Source: Chloroherpetonaceae bacterium (GTDB lineage Bacteria > Bacteroidota > Chlorobiia > Chlorobiales > Chloroherpetonaceae). From it: 64,000 nucleotides of DNA. Location of the stretch: assembly GCA_028277445.1 (NCBI GenBank), contig JANQGG010000063.1, positions 98,787 to 162,786 on the forward strand, in the 5' to 3' direction. The notes under the pieces are model-generated. The model did no database searches. It worked only from the letters and a program-made list of their open reading frames with translations, and was not told the origin of the DNA. Below, in pieces: positions 10,296 through 18,710 of the stretch (the stretch's first letter is position 1; every line of letters starts with the position of its first letter). A program made the translations under genes and the position numbers.

Positions 10296-11468
10296 ATGAG
10301 TTCTACTGAGTCTGGCAAAAAAAAACGACAAATATTAGTCGTCGATGATGAGCAAAGTATTGCCATCGGCATTCTAAAAATGTTAAATCAGGAACCCGAT
10401 ACTGAAGCTGTTCATGCATTAAGTGGCGAACAAGCTCAAGACATATTAAATAACCAACCGTATGATTTGGTGATTACAGATATTAGAATGCCCGGAATTA
10501 ATGGTATTGATTTGTTAAAACATGTCAGAAGCCACTTTCCGAATATTGGCGTCATTATCATGACTGCCTACGGCTCCCCGGAAGTTCAGGAAGAAGCTTC
10601 AAGGAGAGGCTCATTATTTTACATAGAAAAACCATTTGATCTTCAAAAACTTAAAAGCATCATCAACGACTTCTTTTCTAAAAAAGAAGGTAGCAAAGGC
10701 GCTGCTCAAGCTGAATCCGATAGTGATATTCAAGGGGTTATACCTGGGTTGCAATTGATGGATGTGGTTCAAATGAACTGCCTTTCGCGAATGACATGTA
10801 CATTACTGATTAAAAATTCCGAAGAAAATAAACAAGGCATTATATGTTTTAAGCGCGGCGATATCACTCATGCCGAAACTCATACTTCATCCGGCTCCAG
10901 ATCAGGTAAAGATGCTTTTTTTGAAATTGCTTCATGGAGCGGCGGTAGCTTTGATACACTTTCCGAAATTCCCGAAACTGTGACGATTGTAGATAATTGG
11001 GAACAACTTCTTATTGAATCGCTTGCACATGTTAAGGAAGAAGAAAACGACAGCGCAAAACAAAATCAAAAGCCTAAAATACAAACCGAAGTTGCACAAG
11101 AAAATGATAGCGGCGATACCACGAACATGCTGGATCGTATCATGGCTTCTGCAACTGCAGATGCGGTTTTCATAATTACGCAAGATGGTTTTGTTATTGA
11201 TAAACGCTTGAAATCCGATAAGTTGGATTTGGACAAATCAAGCGATCAGATTTCAAAAATGCTCCCGAATATTGTTGAAGTTAGTCAAGCAATTCATGGC
11301 GGCGAAGTCAATGAGATTAATTTACGTTTTAAAGAAAGCATTATGATGGTGAGAAATGTTGAAAGTAGCGATTTAATGATCATTGTCATATCGCCTTCCA
11401 ATGTGGCTTCTGGCAACATGTACAAGGCCATTGAGCGAGAATCAGAAAATCTCAAGAAAATCATTTAA
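10296..11468 (+). CDS. Response regulator with PATAN (DUF4388) and roadblock/LC7 output domains
   Basis: 390 residues in three parts. Residues about 11-130 form a receiver with the acidic VVDDE pocket, phospho-acceptor Asp62 in TDIRMPG and the lysine of EKPF. Residues about 145-245 match the PATAN/DUF4388 fold (GLQLMDVVQMN, then IICFKRGDITHAETH). After a charged linker, residues about 275-380 form a roadblock/LC7-type domain (DAVFIITQDGFVIDK). PATAN regulators act in cyanobacterial pilus phototaxis. Roadblock domains are the usual partners of MglA-type GTPases, and such a GTPase lies two genes downstream. The likely role is to pass the CheA phosphorylation signal to the GTPase module. Confidence 0.9.
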   Translation: MSSTESGKKKRQILVVDDEQSIAIGILKMLNQEPDTEAVHALSGEQAQDILNNQPYDLVITDIRMPGINGIDLLKHVRSHFPNIGVIIMTAYGSPEVQEEASRRGSLFYIEKPFDLQKLKSIINDFFSKKEGSKGAAQAESDSDIQGVIPGLQLMDVVQMNCLSRMTCTLLIKNSEENKQGIICFKRGDITHAETHTSSGSRSGKDAFFEIASWSGGSFDTLSEIPETVTIVDNWEQLLIESLAHVKEEENDSAKQNQKPKIQTEVAQENDSGDTTNMLDRIMASATADAVFIITQDGFVIDKRLKSDKLDLDKSSDQISKMLPNIVEVSQAIHGGEVNEINLRFKESIMMVRNVESSDLMIIVISPSNVASGNMYKAIERESENLKKII

Positions 11469-11545
11469 GTAACTTTTTTATTAGACGCTTTTTTTTTTAA
11501 TTTGAAATAAATCTTAACACTGCCCAATAGATCACAATTATCAAC

Positions 11546-11914
11546 ATGGGGACAAATTTTAGTGATGTGATTTCTGAATTCAATGAATTGGATTCAATAG
11601 AAGGTGTCTTGGTTATTGATACTGATGGGTTAGTTATGGCTAGTTCATTTGAAACTCAGGGGTATACCGAGTCAGCTGCACCCATGTATTTGAAGCTGAT
11701 ATCGGATATACATACCAACATGCAAACATTACAAGAAACAACAAATCAGGTTTGCCTGGTATTAAATGAAAAATTGGTTTTAATCCAACCTGTTTTTGAT
11801 CTAATTTTGATTGTTTATTCAAAAAAGAATAACCTGGATATTTTGCAAAAGAAAATAAAATCAGCAGTGCTTCTCTTGCAACAAATCAGTAAGCATGAAA
11901 TTATAAACTCATAA
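11546..11914 (+). CDS. Roadblock/LC7 domain protein, MglB-like
   Basis: A 122-residue single-domain protein. The strand-turn-strand GVLVIDTDGLVMASS near the start and the VCLVLNEKLVLIQPV strand pair are typical of the roadblock/LC7 fold. In Myxococcus, MglB is the GTPase-activating partner of MglA. Here the MglA-like gene begins 14 bases after the stop codon, so the pair is probably co-translated. It is shorter than Myxococcus MglB and could be an MglB or a related scaffold. The gene follows a 77-base spacer with a long T-run but no clear terminator. Confidence 0.85.
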   Translation: MGTNFSDVISEFNELDSIEGVLVIDTDGLVMASSFETQGYTESAAPMYLKLISDIHTNMQTLQETTNQVCLVLNEKLVLIQPVFDLILIVYSKKNNLDILQKKIKSAVLLLQQISKHEIINS

Positions 11915-11928
11915 AAACAGTAATTACA

Positions 11929-12630
11929 ATGGCTAATATTAATTACGCTAATAAGGAAATCATCATTAAAATTGTGTATTATGGTCCAGGCATGAGCGGC
12001 AAAACCACCAATCTCCAGGTCATACATCAAATGGTTCCTCAAAATGCTGCCAGTAAGATGATTTCATTAGCTACTGAGCAAGATCGTACTTTATTTTTTG
12101 ACTTATTACCGCTTTCCTTGGGTTCCGTTAAAGGATTTAACACAAAATTTCAGCTTTACACTGTTCCAGGTCAAGTCTATTACAACACAACCCGTAAGTT
12201 GGTCTTAAACGGCGTCGATGGCGTTGTATTTGTTGCCGATTCTCAAAAAGATAAAATGGATGAAAACATCGAAAGTTTAAATAACCTTAAAGAGAATCTG
12301 GAAGAGTATGGCGTAGACATGGCTAATTTTGCCGTTGTGCTTCAATACAACAAACGTGATTTGCCAGACCTCGCTACAGTTCAGGAGCTTGAAAGCGCAT
12401 TGAATTCATATGGTTTCCCATATACCGAAGCTGTTGCCGTAAAAGGCACCGGTCTTATGGAAACCCTTAAACTTATAAGCAAAATCACCTTAGCGAGAAT
12501 TGGTCAAAAAACCGGCACTACTCAAAAACCCGCGCCACAGCCACAAGCGCAACAACCGGCACAAAATTCTCAAGACCCTCAAAAAAGCAGTGAGTTCTTT
12601 AAGAATCTCATGAATAAGATGAATAAATAG
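11929..12630 (+). CDS. mglA: MglA-family small Ras-like GTPase
   Basis: 233 residues. All GTPase motifs are visible: P-loop GPGMSGKTT (19-27), switch-I region with Thr54 in DRTLFFD, TVPGQ (78-82), NKRD (141-144) and a G5 segment near AVKGTGL. The TVPGQVYYN and LVLNGVDGVVFVADSQ stretches are diagnostic of MglA rather than other Ras-like families. The core ends near residue 195. A Pro/Gln-rich tail then carries a short helical end, FFKNLMNKMNK, which standard MglA lacks. In gliding and twitching bacteria MglA sets the leading pole and engages motors or pili. It closes the chemosensory locus and is followed by a terminator. Confidence 0.95.
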   Translation: MANINYANKEIIIKIVYYGPGMSGKTTNLQVIHQMVPQNAASKMISLATEQDRTLFFDLLPLSLGSVKGFNTKFQLYTVPGQVYYNTTRKLVLNGVDGVVFVADSQKDKMDENIESLNNLKENLEEYGVDMANFAVVLQYNKRDLPDLATVQELESALNSYGFPYTEAVAVKGTGLMETLKLISKITLARIGQKTGTTQKPAPQPQAQQPAQNSQDPQKSSEFFKNLMNKMNK

Positions 12631-12691
12631 TTTTTCTGCTTTTTATAAGTATCAAAAGAGCCCGTCTCAAATGGGCGGTGAAAATGTTAGT

Positions 12692-12724
12692 AAAAAGGCT
12701 GCCTTGGTGGTAGCCTTTTTGCAT
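12692..12724 (+). terminator. Rho-independent terminator after mglA
   Basis: The 9-base arms AAAAAGGCT (12692-12700) and AGCCTTTTT (12712-12720) pair perfectly, and three further pairs, one of them G-T, close a TTGGT loop. The T-run is part of the descending arm. It lies 62 bases after the mglA stop and is the first strong terminator after the chemosensory genes, which supports reading them as one transcription unit. Confidence 0.75.
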
Positions 12725-12888
12725 TTCGATGAGAACAGCATTTCCTCTATCTTAATGTCATCACCCAGTTTATTCGCGCAATCCATTCAAAACAAGTTAT
12801 CATACAAATCAACCCACTTGGGATTATTATTTTCAATCACGTTTATTTTTCATTGTCGTGGATTTCATTTTTAGCCAATTATTACCGG

Positions 12889-12911
12889 ATCACCCGGTCA
12901 AGCCGTGTGAT
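12889..12911. repeat. Dispersed palindromic repeat
   Basis: The arms ATCACCCGG (12889-12897) and CCGTGTGAT (12903-12911) pair at 8 of 9 positions around TCAAG. The flanks CCGG and GACAACTC resemble the widely dispersed GTCATC...GATGAC type of REP-like element seen in many bacterial genomes. Related hairpins occur elsewhere in this window. Confidence 0.5.
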
Positions 12912-12977
12912 GACAACTCTAAGAACAATAATCATGAAGCCATCTCAAAAGAGTATTTTTGAGACAGCCTCTTATTT

Positions 12978-14045
12978 TTAGGATTTACTCAGAAAAAACT
13001 GAACGATTTCAACGTTTTTGGACGTATCCAAAATGATCTCAAAAATATCATCATTACGTTGGATGGTTTGGTATAACACTCGAGACGTTTGATGCAATCC
13101 TTCCAACTTTTCATAAAGCTTCGTTACAATTAACTCTTTTGACATATTTTTATACCGCTTGGTTTTTAAGCCTAGACGCATGGCTATGCTTTTTAATTCT
13201 GCAGCCACCTGATTTGTTTTTTTTCCTTCCCGGATCATTTCTTTGATGGCTTCATAGGCGGCTTCGTTGGTGCCATAATTTAAAATGGCAATTAAATCCG
13301 ATAGCTTTTGAGCCGATTGATCCAGTTGATCCACCAAGTATGTATAGTACGTCAGTTCAACGTTGATTTCTTCAGCCATGACTCTCGATATGGCGTATTT
13401 AACGCTTAAGTCGTGGATTTTTTTGGCGTGAATACCGATATGTTGAAGATCGCCATCGTCGTTTTCCATTACTTCTAAGGTTTGCTCTTGCACATCTGAA
13501 TTAACGCCGGGAAATCCTGTCAGAAAATCTATAAAATTAGCACCTGCCAAAGCGCCGGCAGTCATTTCAAGACCATCATCCATAGATCCCATTGCAACAG
13601 CTCCGGCAACACCGGTAACGGCTAAATCGCCTAAACCTTTAAACCACGAGTATTGCGCTTCTTTAGGTAAGGGGTAACGCCAAACCGAAGAATCTATGGC
13701 AAACGATTCGTTCAACTTTTGTTGATCAAGCGTTTCAACCAAAGACGATAAAAACGTTGTGGTGTTTTTTGAATACGTTTTTAAAGCGTCGTAATAAGCA
13801 GCGGCAATATCCGAAAGTACTTTTTCTTCTGCTTGCTTTGCGTTACGATTGGCGTATTGAGGTGCTCGCCCCATTACCCTGCCCAACGACTGAACAAATT
13901 CCAAATCCAATTTGAAAATTTCTATCACACGAGCGCTTTCCTTAAAGGCTTCCTGATCGCCAGTTGTCCATTCTAATGAATTTGCCAAAGATACCTGCCA
14001 GGAGAAACAAAGGGTGATAGTGGTTAAAATTTTAAATTTCATCAT
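12978..14045 (-). CDS. Secreted or periplasmic protein of unknown function
   Basis: 355 residues beginning with a likely signal peptide (basic MMKFK, a hydrophobic stretch, then a cleavage region near VSLANS). Most of the rest looks alpha-helical and charged. A glycine/alanine-rich stretch around residues 140-175 (GVAGAVAMGSMDDG, AGALAGANF) could sit in or on a membrane. I recognise no family. A start one codon later is equally possible. It faces the aldolase gene across a 186-base AT-rich spacer that must hold both promoters. It is convergent with the mglA operon, so a link to motility is not shown. Confidence 0.75.
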   Translation of the reverse strand: MMKFKILTTITLCFSWQVSLANSLEWTTGDQEAFKESARVIEIFKLDLEFVQSLGRVMGRAPQYANRNAKQAEEKVLSDIAAAYYDALKTYSKNTTTFLSSLVETLDQQKLNESFAIDSSVWRYPLPKEAQYSWFKGLGDLAVTGVAGAVAMGSMDDGLEMTAGALAGANFIDFLTGFPGVNSDVQEQTLEVMENDDGDLQHIGIHAKKIHDLSVKYAISRVMAEEINVELTYYTYLVDQLDQSAQKLSDLIAILNYGTNEAAYEAIKEMIREGKKTNQVAAELKSIAMRLGLKTKRYKNMSKELIVTKLYEKLEGLHQTSRVLYQTIQRNDDIFEIILDTSKNVEIVQFFLSKS

Positions 14046-14231
14046 TAAAAGATCGTTTAGTTTTTAGGTCTAATTGGAGAAGTTAATGTACTAAGCAAAA
14101 AATTATGGTATTATGAAATTATTCAAAATCTCATCAGCAAGAGATAAAATATCGGAATCTAAGAAATCAAGTATTATATTCCTCTGAAACCTGATTATGT
14201 AATACCTTTCTAAAATTAAATTTTTCAACTT

Positions 14232-15308
14232 ATGAGCACAGATGTTCTCAACGCAGTAGTTTCAACGGATATTGAAGGTGTTCTTGGCAGTGAAGCCAAA
14301 GACCTCCTTGAATACAAGGCTAAGGTTTCCAGTGATGATTTGCATTTGCCCGGCCCCGATTTTGTAGATCGCATTTGGATCAACAGTGACCGTTCGGTAA
14401 ATGTATTGCGGAATCTTCAAACCATCTACAATACCGGTCGACTTGCAAATACAGGATACTTATCAATTCTGCCCGTTGATCAGGGTATTGAGCACTCTGC
14501 TGGCGCTTCGTTTGCCCCAAATCCGATTTATTTTGATCCTGAAAATATTGTAAAATTAGCCATTGAAGGCGGTTGCAATGCCGTAACTTCAACATTAGGC
14601 GTTTTAGGAGCGGTTTCAAGGAAATATGCCCATAAAATCCCGTTTGTGCTTAAGCTTAATCACAACCAACTTATGACCTATCCCAACCAGTTTGATCAAA
14701 TCATGTTTGCTGAAGTTGATCAGGCCTTTGAAATGGGTGCGGTTGGCGTTGGTGCTACCATTTATTTTGGCTCCGATGAATCATCCCGACAAATCATTGA
14801 AGTTTCGGAAGCCTTTAAATATGCCCACGATCTTGGTCTTGTTACTATTCTTTGGTGCTACCTTCGCAATCCAGGCTTTAAAACCAAAGAGCGCGACTAT
14901 CATGTCGCTTCCGATTTAACCAGTCAGGCCAACCATCTTGGCGTTACCATTCAGGCTGATATTATCAAGCAAAAAATGCCGGAAACAAACAATGGCTTTG
15001 TTGATATTGGTTTTGGTAAAACGCATAAAAAAGTTTATTCCGACCTGACTTCCGACAACCCAATTGATTTAACCCGTTACCAAGTTATGAACTGCTACAT
15101 GGGTCGTTCCGGTTTGATTAACTCCGGTGGCGCATCGGGTTCTAACGACATGTTTGACGCCATTAAAACGGCGGTTATTAACAAACGCGCCGGCGGTATG
15201 GGATTAATTTCGGGACGAAAAGCATTCCAAAAGCCAATGGATGAAGGCGTTAATATCTTGAACGCCATTCAAGATGTCTATTTATCCAAAGACGTGACCA
15301 TTGCTTAA
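14232..15308 (+). CDS. fbaB: Class I fructose-bisphosphate aldolase, DhnA/FbaB type
   Basis: 358 residues. The family signature [17 protein letters not shown] and a ring of TIM-barrel motifs ([27 protein letters not shown]) identify the archaeal-type class I aldolase. It cleaves fructose 1,6-bisphosphate to DHAP and glyceraldehyde 3-phosphate through a Schiff base. Lys246 in ADIIKQK aligns with the Schiff-base lysine known for E. coli FbaB. Length is normal for the group. It is monocistronic: a divergent gene lies upstream and a strong terminator follows. It acts in the cytosol in glycolysis and gluconeogenesis. Confidence 0.96.
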   Translation: MSTDVLNAVVSTDIEGVLGSEAKDLLEYKAKVSSDDLHLPGPDFVDRIWINSDRSVNVLRNLQTIYNTGRLANTGYLSILPVDQGIEHSAGASFAPNPIYFDPENIVKLAIEGGCNAVTSTLGVLGAVSRKYAHKIPFVLKLNHNQLMTYPNQFDQIMFAEVDQAFEMGAVGVGATIYFGSDESSRQIIEVSEAFKYAHDLGLVTILWCYLRNPGFKTKERDYHVASDLTSQANHLGVTIQADIIKQKMPETNNGFVDIGFGKTHKKVYSDLTSDNPIDLTRYQVMNCYMGRSGLINSGGASGSNDMFDAIKTAVINKRAGGMGLISGRKAFQKPMDEGVNILNAIQDVYLSKDVTIA

Positions 15309-15328
15309 AATCCGTTAATTCGTTTAAG

Positions 15329-15355
15329 AAAAGAGCGCTGTTTGGGCGCTCTTTT
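15329..15355. terminator. Bidirectional Rho-independent terminator between fbaB and its convergent neighbour
   Basis: A perfect 10-bp stem (AAAAGAGCGC at 15329-15338, GCGCTCTTTT at 15346-15355) encloses a 7-base loop. A-run and T-run on opposite sides let it work for both fbaB (plus) and the gene ending at 15359 (minus). Confidence 0.9.
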
Positions 15356-15358
15356 GGT

Positions 15359-16345
15359 TTAAGCCAATTCTTTGGGCAAATCCCGATTCAGTCCGATAAT
15401 GGGGTAAATGGTGTTGGCAAACTGGGTTATATTCTGAAGCATGGTGGGCTCTTTAGCCGCCATCAGTTTAAGGCGTTGTTTAAGCAATGAATCTTCGCAA
15501 TAACTACAATCAACCTTTTTCCAAATCGGCAGAACATTTTCTTCAATCCATTGCCAACGGTCTTCGGAAACCGTTACGCTTTTTTGCCCTGAAAGCGTGG
15601 TCATATTTCCAAAATGCTCACTAAACGAGGCCATATTGTTATGACCATCTTCCAGTGCGCCTGTGAAATCCAATGTGCTTCCAAACGAAACAATGATTTT
15701 ACCTAACGGGCTGATACGATCAAAAATGGGTTGAAGAGTATTGAGCTGCTCATGTCGTAAAAGTTTAATATTACCTTCAGTGATCAATTGCCAGGCTTTT
15801 TCATCTTTTGGGTCAGCTTTAAGCATTCCGGCGCCCTCATCAATCATTTGAAAACCTTTTAGCATATACTCTTTTTCATGTTCCGAAACATTTTGTTCAA
15901 CCTCTTTAATGCCACATTCTACATAAGCTGCATGTGCCCAGGCGATATCATTAAAAATTTCATCGTTGCCGTTTTTAATCTCCGTTAAATCATTTAAAAG
16001 CAACTCCCGTGTGGCCAGATCGTGCAACGCTACCGGTAAGGCTACAAGGGCTTTTAAAGCATGGTGATAAAGATTTTGGAGACTGTCTAAAATACTTTCA
16101 GCAGGTTTTTCATCTTTATTGTTCATCATTTGGTCTGGGCCAGAAAGTAATTCGGCTAAAGCTAAAGCCACCCCAACCTGATAAGATGCAAAAGCCGCCA
16201 TCCCCGACCATTTTAGCTTGGCGGGATGCTCCAAATACCATGAAGCATAAGTTGCCGTAATGGCTTTATTTCGTTCAATAAACTGCTCTTTTGAAGGCAA
16301 AATTTCCTCCAATTGCCTGCGCCATTCTTCTTTGGTGTGTTTCAT
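15359..16345 (-). CDS. Conserved-looking cytoplasmic protein, function unknown
   Basis: 328 residues, no signal peptide, mostly helical. A hydrophobic segment around residues 45-68 (SGMAAFASYQVGVALALAELL) is preceded by HPAKLKW. The C-terminal half has many Trp, His and acidic residues (HEQLNTLQPIFDRIS, GALEDGHNNM). I have seen similar KW-GMAAFAS-QVG segments in uncharacterised bacterial proteins but cannot name a family with confidence. It stands alone between the aldolase terminator and the M20 hydrolase start, 62 bases from the latter's stop, and may be co-transcribed with it. Confidence 0.8.
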   Translation of the reverse strand: MKHTKEEWRRQLEEILPSKEQFIERNKAITATYASWYLEHPAKLKWSGMAAFASYQVGVALALAELLSGPDQMMNNKDEKPAESILDSLQNLYHHALKALVALPVALHDLATRELLLNDLTEIKNGNDEIFNDIAWAHAAYVECGIKEVEQNVSEHEKEYMLKGFQMIDEGAGMLKADPKDEKAWQLITEGNIKLLRHEQLNTLQPIFDRISPLGKIIVSFGSTLDFTGALEDGHNNMASFSEHFGNMTTLSGQKSVTVSEDRWQWIEENVLPIWKKVDCSYCEDSLLKQRLKLMAAKEPTMLQNITQFANTIYPIIGLNRDLPKELA

Positions 16346-16407
16346 AACTAAAAATTGATGTGGTAATTAAAGAATACAAATGGGTCAGTTGATCGTGTTG
16401 ATAATTT

Positions 16408-17628
16408 TTAATCCAAATCTTTTAAATACTTGATCGCTAAATAACTCATGAAACCCATGCCATGGCGTATGGCTTGTTCATCAATATCAAATTTTGAAGA
16501 GTGCATGTTATGAACAATCCCTTTTTCGGCATTACTCACACCCAATTGCCAATAGGAACCCGGTACAACGTTTAAAAAATTTGAAAAGTCTTCCGCAGCC
16601 ATAAACGGCTCGGCATGAATGGTCTGCTCAAGTCCCATATATTCCTGTGAAGCTTTAAACGCAAATTCGGTGGCATTTTTGTCGTTAACCACTGCCGGGA
16701 AGCCTTTTCGTATTTCCAATTCAGCCTCTACCCCCAATGCTTTTGCCGTGTGTTCAACAATTCCTTCCATACGCTTATGCCCTAAAACCCTGATCTGCTC
16801 ATTCATCGTTCGGTAAGTTCCTTTTAGAGATACCGTATTTGGAATAACATTGGTGGCGCTTCCACCGTTAATCGCGCCAATAGTTAATACAGCCGGTTCA
16901 TAAGGCGGAAAATTGCGACTGATAATGGTTTGAAGATTTACCACAATTTGGCAGGCTGCTACAATCGGATCTGTGGCTTTATGAGGCGCTGAAGCATGCC
17001 CTCCCTTGCCAATAACATCAATATAAATTTCATCAGCCGCGGCCATCATCGGCCCGCTTACAAAACCAATTTTACCCACCGGTAATTGCGGAATACAATG
17101 CTGACCAAAAATAACATCAGGGACCCTGTCTTTAAAAACGCCCTCGTCAATCATCACTTTAGCGCCTCCCGGAGCAATTTCTTCGGATGGCTGAAAAATA
17201 AACTGGATATCCCCTTCTATTTCATCGACAAGGCTGGAGAGAATCTTTGCCGTGCCTAACAACATAGCCGTATGTGCATCGTGACCGCATGCGTGCATTT
17301 TATTTGGCGTAAGCGAACAAAAGTCATGTGAATTTTCTTCATTCATGGGCAAGGCATCCATATCGGCGCGAAACGCCAATAATTTCCCATTCATTGCGGG
17401 CGATTGTCCTTTTAACATACCAACCACGCCTGTTTTAGCAATGCCGGTTTTTACTTCAATATTGCAAGCTTTTAAATACTCAGCCACAATACCTGCAGTG
17501 CGGGTTTCTTCAAAGGCTAGCTCAGGATGCCGATGGATATCGCGTCGGATTTCCACAATATCCTCATATATTTCGTTGGTTACGTTTTTTACCTGTTCTC
17601 TTATTTGTTGTAAAAGCTGTGATGACAT
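16408..17628 (-). CDS. M20-family amidohydrolase (N-acyl-amino-acid or hippurate hydrolase-like)
   Basis: 406 residues with the M20D pattern: FRADMDALPM, the metal site MHACGHDAHTAMLLG, the catalytic Glu pair in QPSEEIAPGG, GQHCIP, then MAAEDFSNFL and HNMHSSKFDID near the end. The dimerisation domain lies between about residues 190 and 300 (GKGGHASAP). The enzyme removes an acyl or other N-linked group from an amino acid using two metal ions. Relatives include HipO, AbgA, IAA-amino-acid hydrolases and N-acetyldiaminopimelate deacetylase, and the substrate cannot be fixed from sequence. No signal peptide is present, so it should be cytosolic. Confidence 0.92.
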   Translation of the reverse strand: MSSQLLQQIREQVKNVTNEIYEDIVEIRRDIHRHPELAFEETRTAGIVAEYLKACNIEVKTGIAKTGVVGMLKGQSPAMNGKLLAFRADMDALPMNEENSHDFCSLTPNKMHACGHDAHTAMLLGTAKILSSLVDEIEGDIQFIFQPSEEIAPGGAKVMIDEGVFKDRVPDVIFGQHCIPQLPVGKIGFVSGPMMAAADEIYIDVIGKGGHASAPHKATDPIVAACQIVVNLQTIISRNFPPYEPAVLTIGAINGGSATNVIPNTVSLKGTYRTMNEQIRVLGHKRMEGIVEHTAKALGVEAELEIRKGFPAVVNDKNATEFAFKASQEYMGLEQTIHAEPFMAAEDFSNFLNVVPGSYWQLGVSNAEKGIVHNMHSSKFDIDEQAIRHGMGFMSYLAIKYLKDLD

Positions 17629-17692
17629 ACTACTGATGTTAATATTGCATTAGGACTTCGGTAAGATATGAAAAACATGGCGACCAATACCA

Positions 17693-17721
17693 AAAAAGCC
17701 CAACAGAAAAAACTATTGGGC
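17693..17721 (-). terminator. Relic copy of the CBS-gene terminator
   Basis: On the minus strand this reads GCCCAA, a 12-base loop, TTGGGC and five Ts, a standard intrinsic terminator. All 29 bases are identical to those at 18711-18739, just after the intact CBS gene. It follows a decayed CBS 3' end and now stands where it would end transcripts coming from the toxin-antitoxin pair. Confidence 0.8.
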
Positions 17722-17749
17722 ATAAAACTCACGAAAACTGTTAAAAAGT

Positions 17750-17824
17750 TTAGATTTCAAGATATTTTAGAAATTTGCGGGCTTTTAAAGCAATATTATC
17801 CAGAAATTCAACTGATTTTGTAAC
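17750..17824 (-). pseudogene. 3' remnant of a duplicated CBS-domain gene
   Basis: Read on the minus strand, this stretch encodes VEFLDNIALKARKFLKYLEI followed by a stop. It matches the C-terminus of the CBS protein at 18767-19447 (VNFLDDVSFKAQEFMKYLEI) with about 12 identities in 20. The same terminator sequence follows each. An in-frame stop near 17863 and the lack of a start codon show it is not a gene. It is best read as the surviving tail of a diverged second copy, cut off by the toxin-antitoxin genes. Confidence 0.8.
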
Positions 17825-17860
17825 AGCTTTCTTTAAAAAGAGTTTGTGAATGAAATATCT

Positions 17861-18352
17861 TTACTCGCCAACTTGATTAAGAATTTCAATAATAAACTTT
17901 TCATCAATCCAGACATCTTTTTTGGTTAGCTCATGTAGTAACGGTTTTAATTCTGTTATTAATCCATCAGATTTAGCTTTAACCAAAACTCCAATTGTAC
18001 CTGTAACTTTTAAATCGGCATGTTTAGCATAAAATCTGCCTAATTTTTCATCAAGTATTATTAGATCAGCATCAATCTCACTTGCCAGTACTATCGCTTC
18101 CGCTTCGCCTAAATCAAGATCTATGAAATTTTTAATAGCCTGCTTACCTTTAATTTCAATAATTTTTATCCAATCAATTTTAGATACATCCTGATAATAT
18201 TTTTTATTTTTTCCTGCCTCAAGTTCCTGAAAAACAGCTGTGGGGATAAGTATTTCGGAATAAAGTTCTTTTAGAAGTTCAAGTTGTGAGAGTTTAAACA
18301 ATGAAATAATCGGCGTAGTATTCGAAACAACTTTAAGCATTGGATATATCAT
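17861..18352 (-). CDS. PIN-domain toxin, DUF3368 family
   Basis: 163 residues with the DUF3368 pattern: VVSNTTPIISLFKL at the start, DLGEAEAIVLA in the middle (acidic nuclease centre), LIILDEKLGRFYAKH, and VTGTIGVLVKAK near the end. PIN domains are metal-dependent RNases, and this family typically acts as the toxin of a VapBC-like pair with a UPF0175 partner. The gene overlaps the antitoxin's end; an alternative start at 18340 (MLKVVSNTTP) would shrink the overlap from 20 to 8 bases and fits the family better. Residue order is intact, so the toxin is likely active. Confidence 0.9.
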   Translation of the reverse strand: MIYPMLKVVSNTTPIISLFKLSQLELLKELYSEILIPTAVFQELEAGKNKKYYQDVSKIDWIKIIEIKGKQAIKNFIDLDLGEAEAIVLASEIDADLIILDEKLGRFYAKHADLKVTGTIGVLVKAKSDGLITELKPLLHELTKKDVWIDEKFIIEILNQVGE

Positions 18353-18590
18353 CTTTCAAATCAGCCGGATCAGTCCCGCCAAAAACTGATACTTGATATT
18401 TGGCTAGGAGGTCTATAAAATCTAATCTTGAAATTCCTAAAACCTTGGCGGCTATTCCCGAAGAAATCCTGCCTAACTCATACTGCTTAACTAAAGCGCT
18501 CGTTTTCATTTCTTCTTCAAACGCTTTGCCGCTTAATTTTAAAGTAGCAGCCAAAGATTCCGGGTATTCAATATTTATCATACCATTCAT
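18333..18590 (-). CDS. UPF0175-family antitoxin
   Basis: 85 residues. The N-terminal INIEYPESLAATLKLS and the helix-turn-helix-like core (QYELGRISSGIAAKVLGISRLDF) match UPF0175 small DNA-binding antitoxins. It is upstream of and overlaps the PIN toxin, the normal order for such pairs, which allows coupled translation and autoregulation. A start at the fourth codon (MINIEYPES) is possible. The promoter should lie in the 176-base spacer towards the CBS gene. Confidence 0.88.
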   Translation of the reverse strand: MNGMINIEYPESLAATLKLSGKAFEEEMKTSALVKQYELGRISSGIAAKVLGISRLDFIDLLAKYQVSVFGGTDPADLKDDISNA

Positions 18591-18710
18591 ATTTTTGAGC
18601 TAATCTTTATCTATTATCGCTCAGAGCTTTCGAGACACAATTAAAATAAAAATGATAGTTTAAGATAAAAAGACCACATCATTAAAGGCGACCTATTTTT
18701 TATTCAAATC

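Larger units (their letters stand above)
12631..12977. other. Intergenic spacer, no gene supported
   Basis: This 347-base spacer lies between convergent genes. It holds the mglA terminator, a dispersed palindromic repeat at 12889-12911, and a hairpin with arms TCTCAAAA and TTTTGAGA at about 12945-12965 that could stop transcription of the minus-strand gene. A 67-codon frame crosses it but has no recognisable protein features and overlaps these structures. Confidence 0.6.

Noticed and set aside
12671..12874. 67-codon plus-strand frame after mglA
   Set aside because: It reads through a perfect terminator, starts at no ribosome site and has no family-like composition.
12930..12970. Possible insertion-sequence end (AGAGGCTGTCTCAAAA on the minus strand)
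   Set aside because: It resembles some IS termini, but no matching second end or transposase occurs; it is more simply a hairpin terminator for the minus-strand gene.
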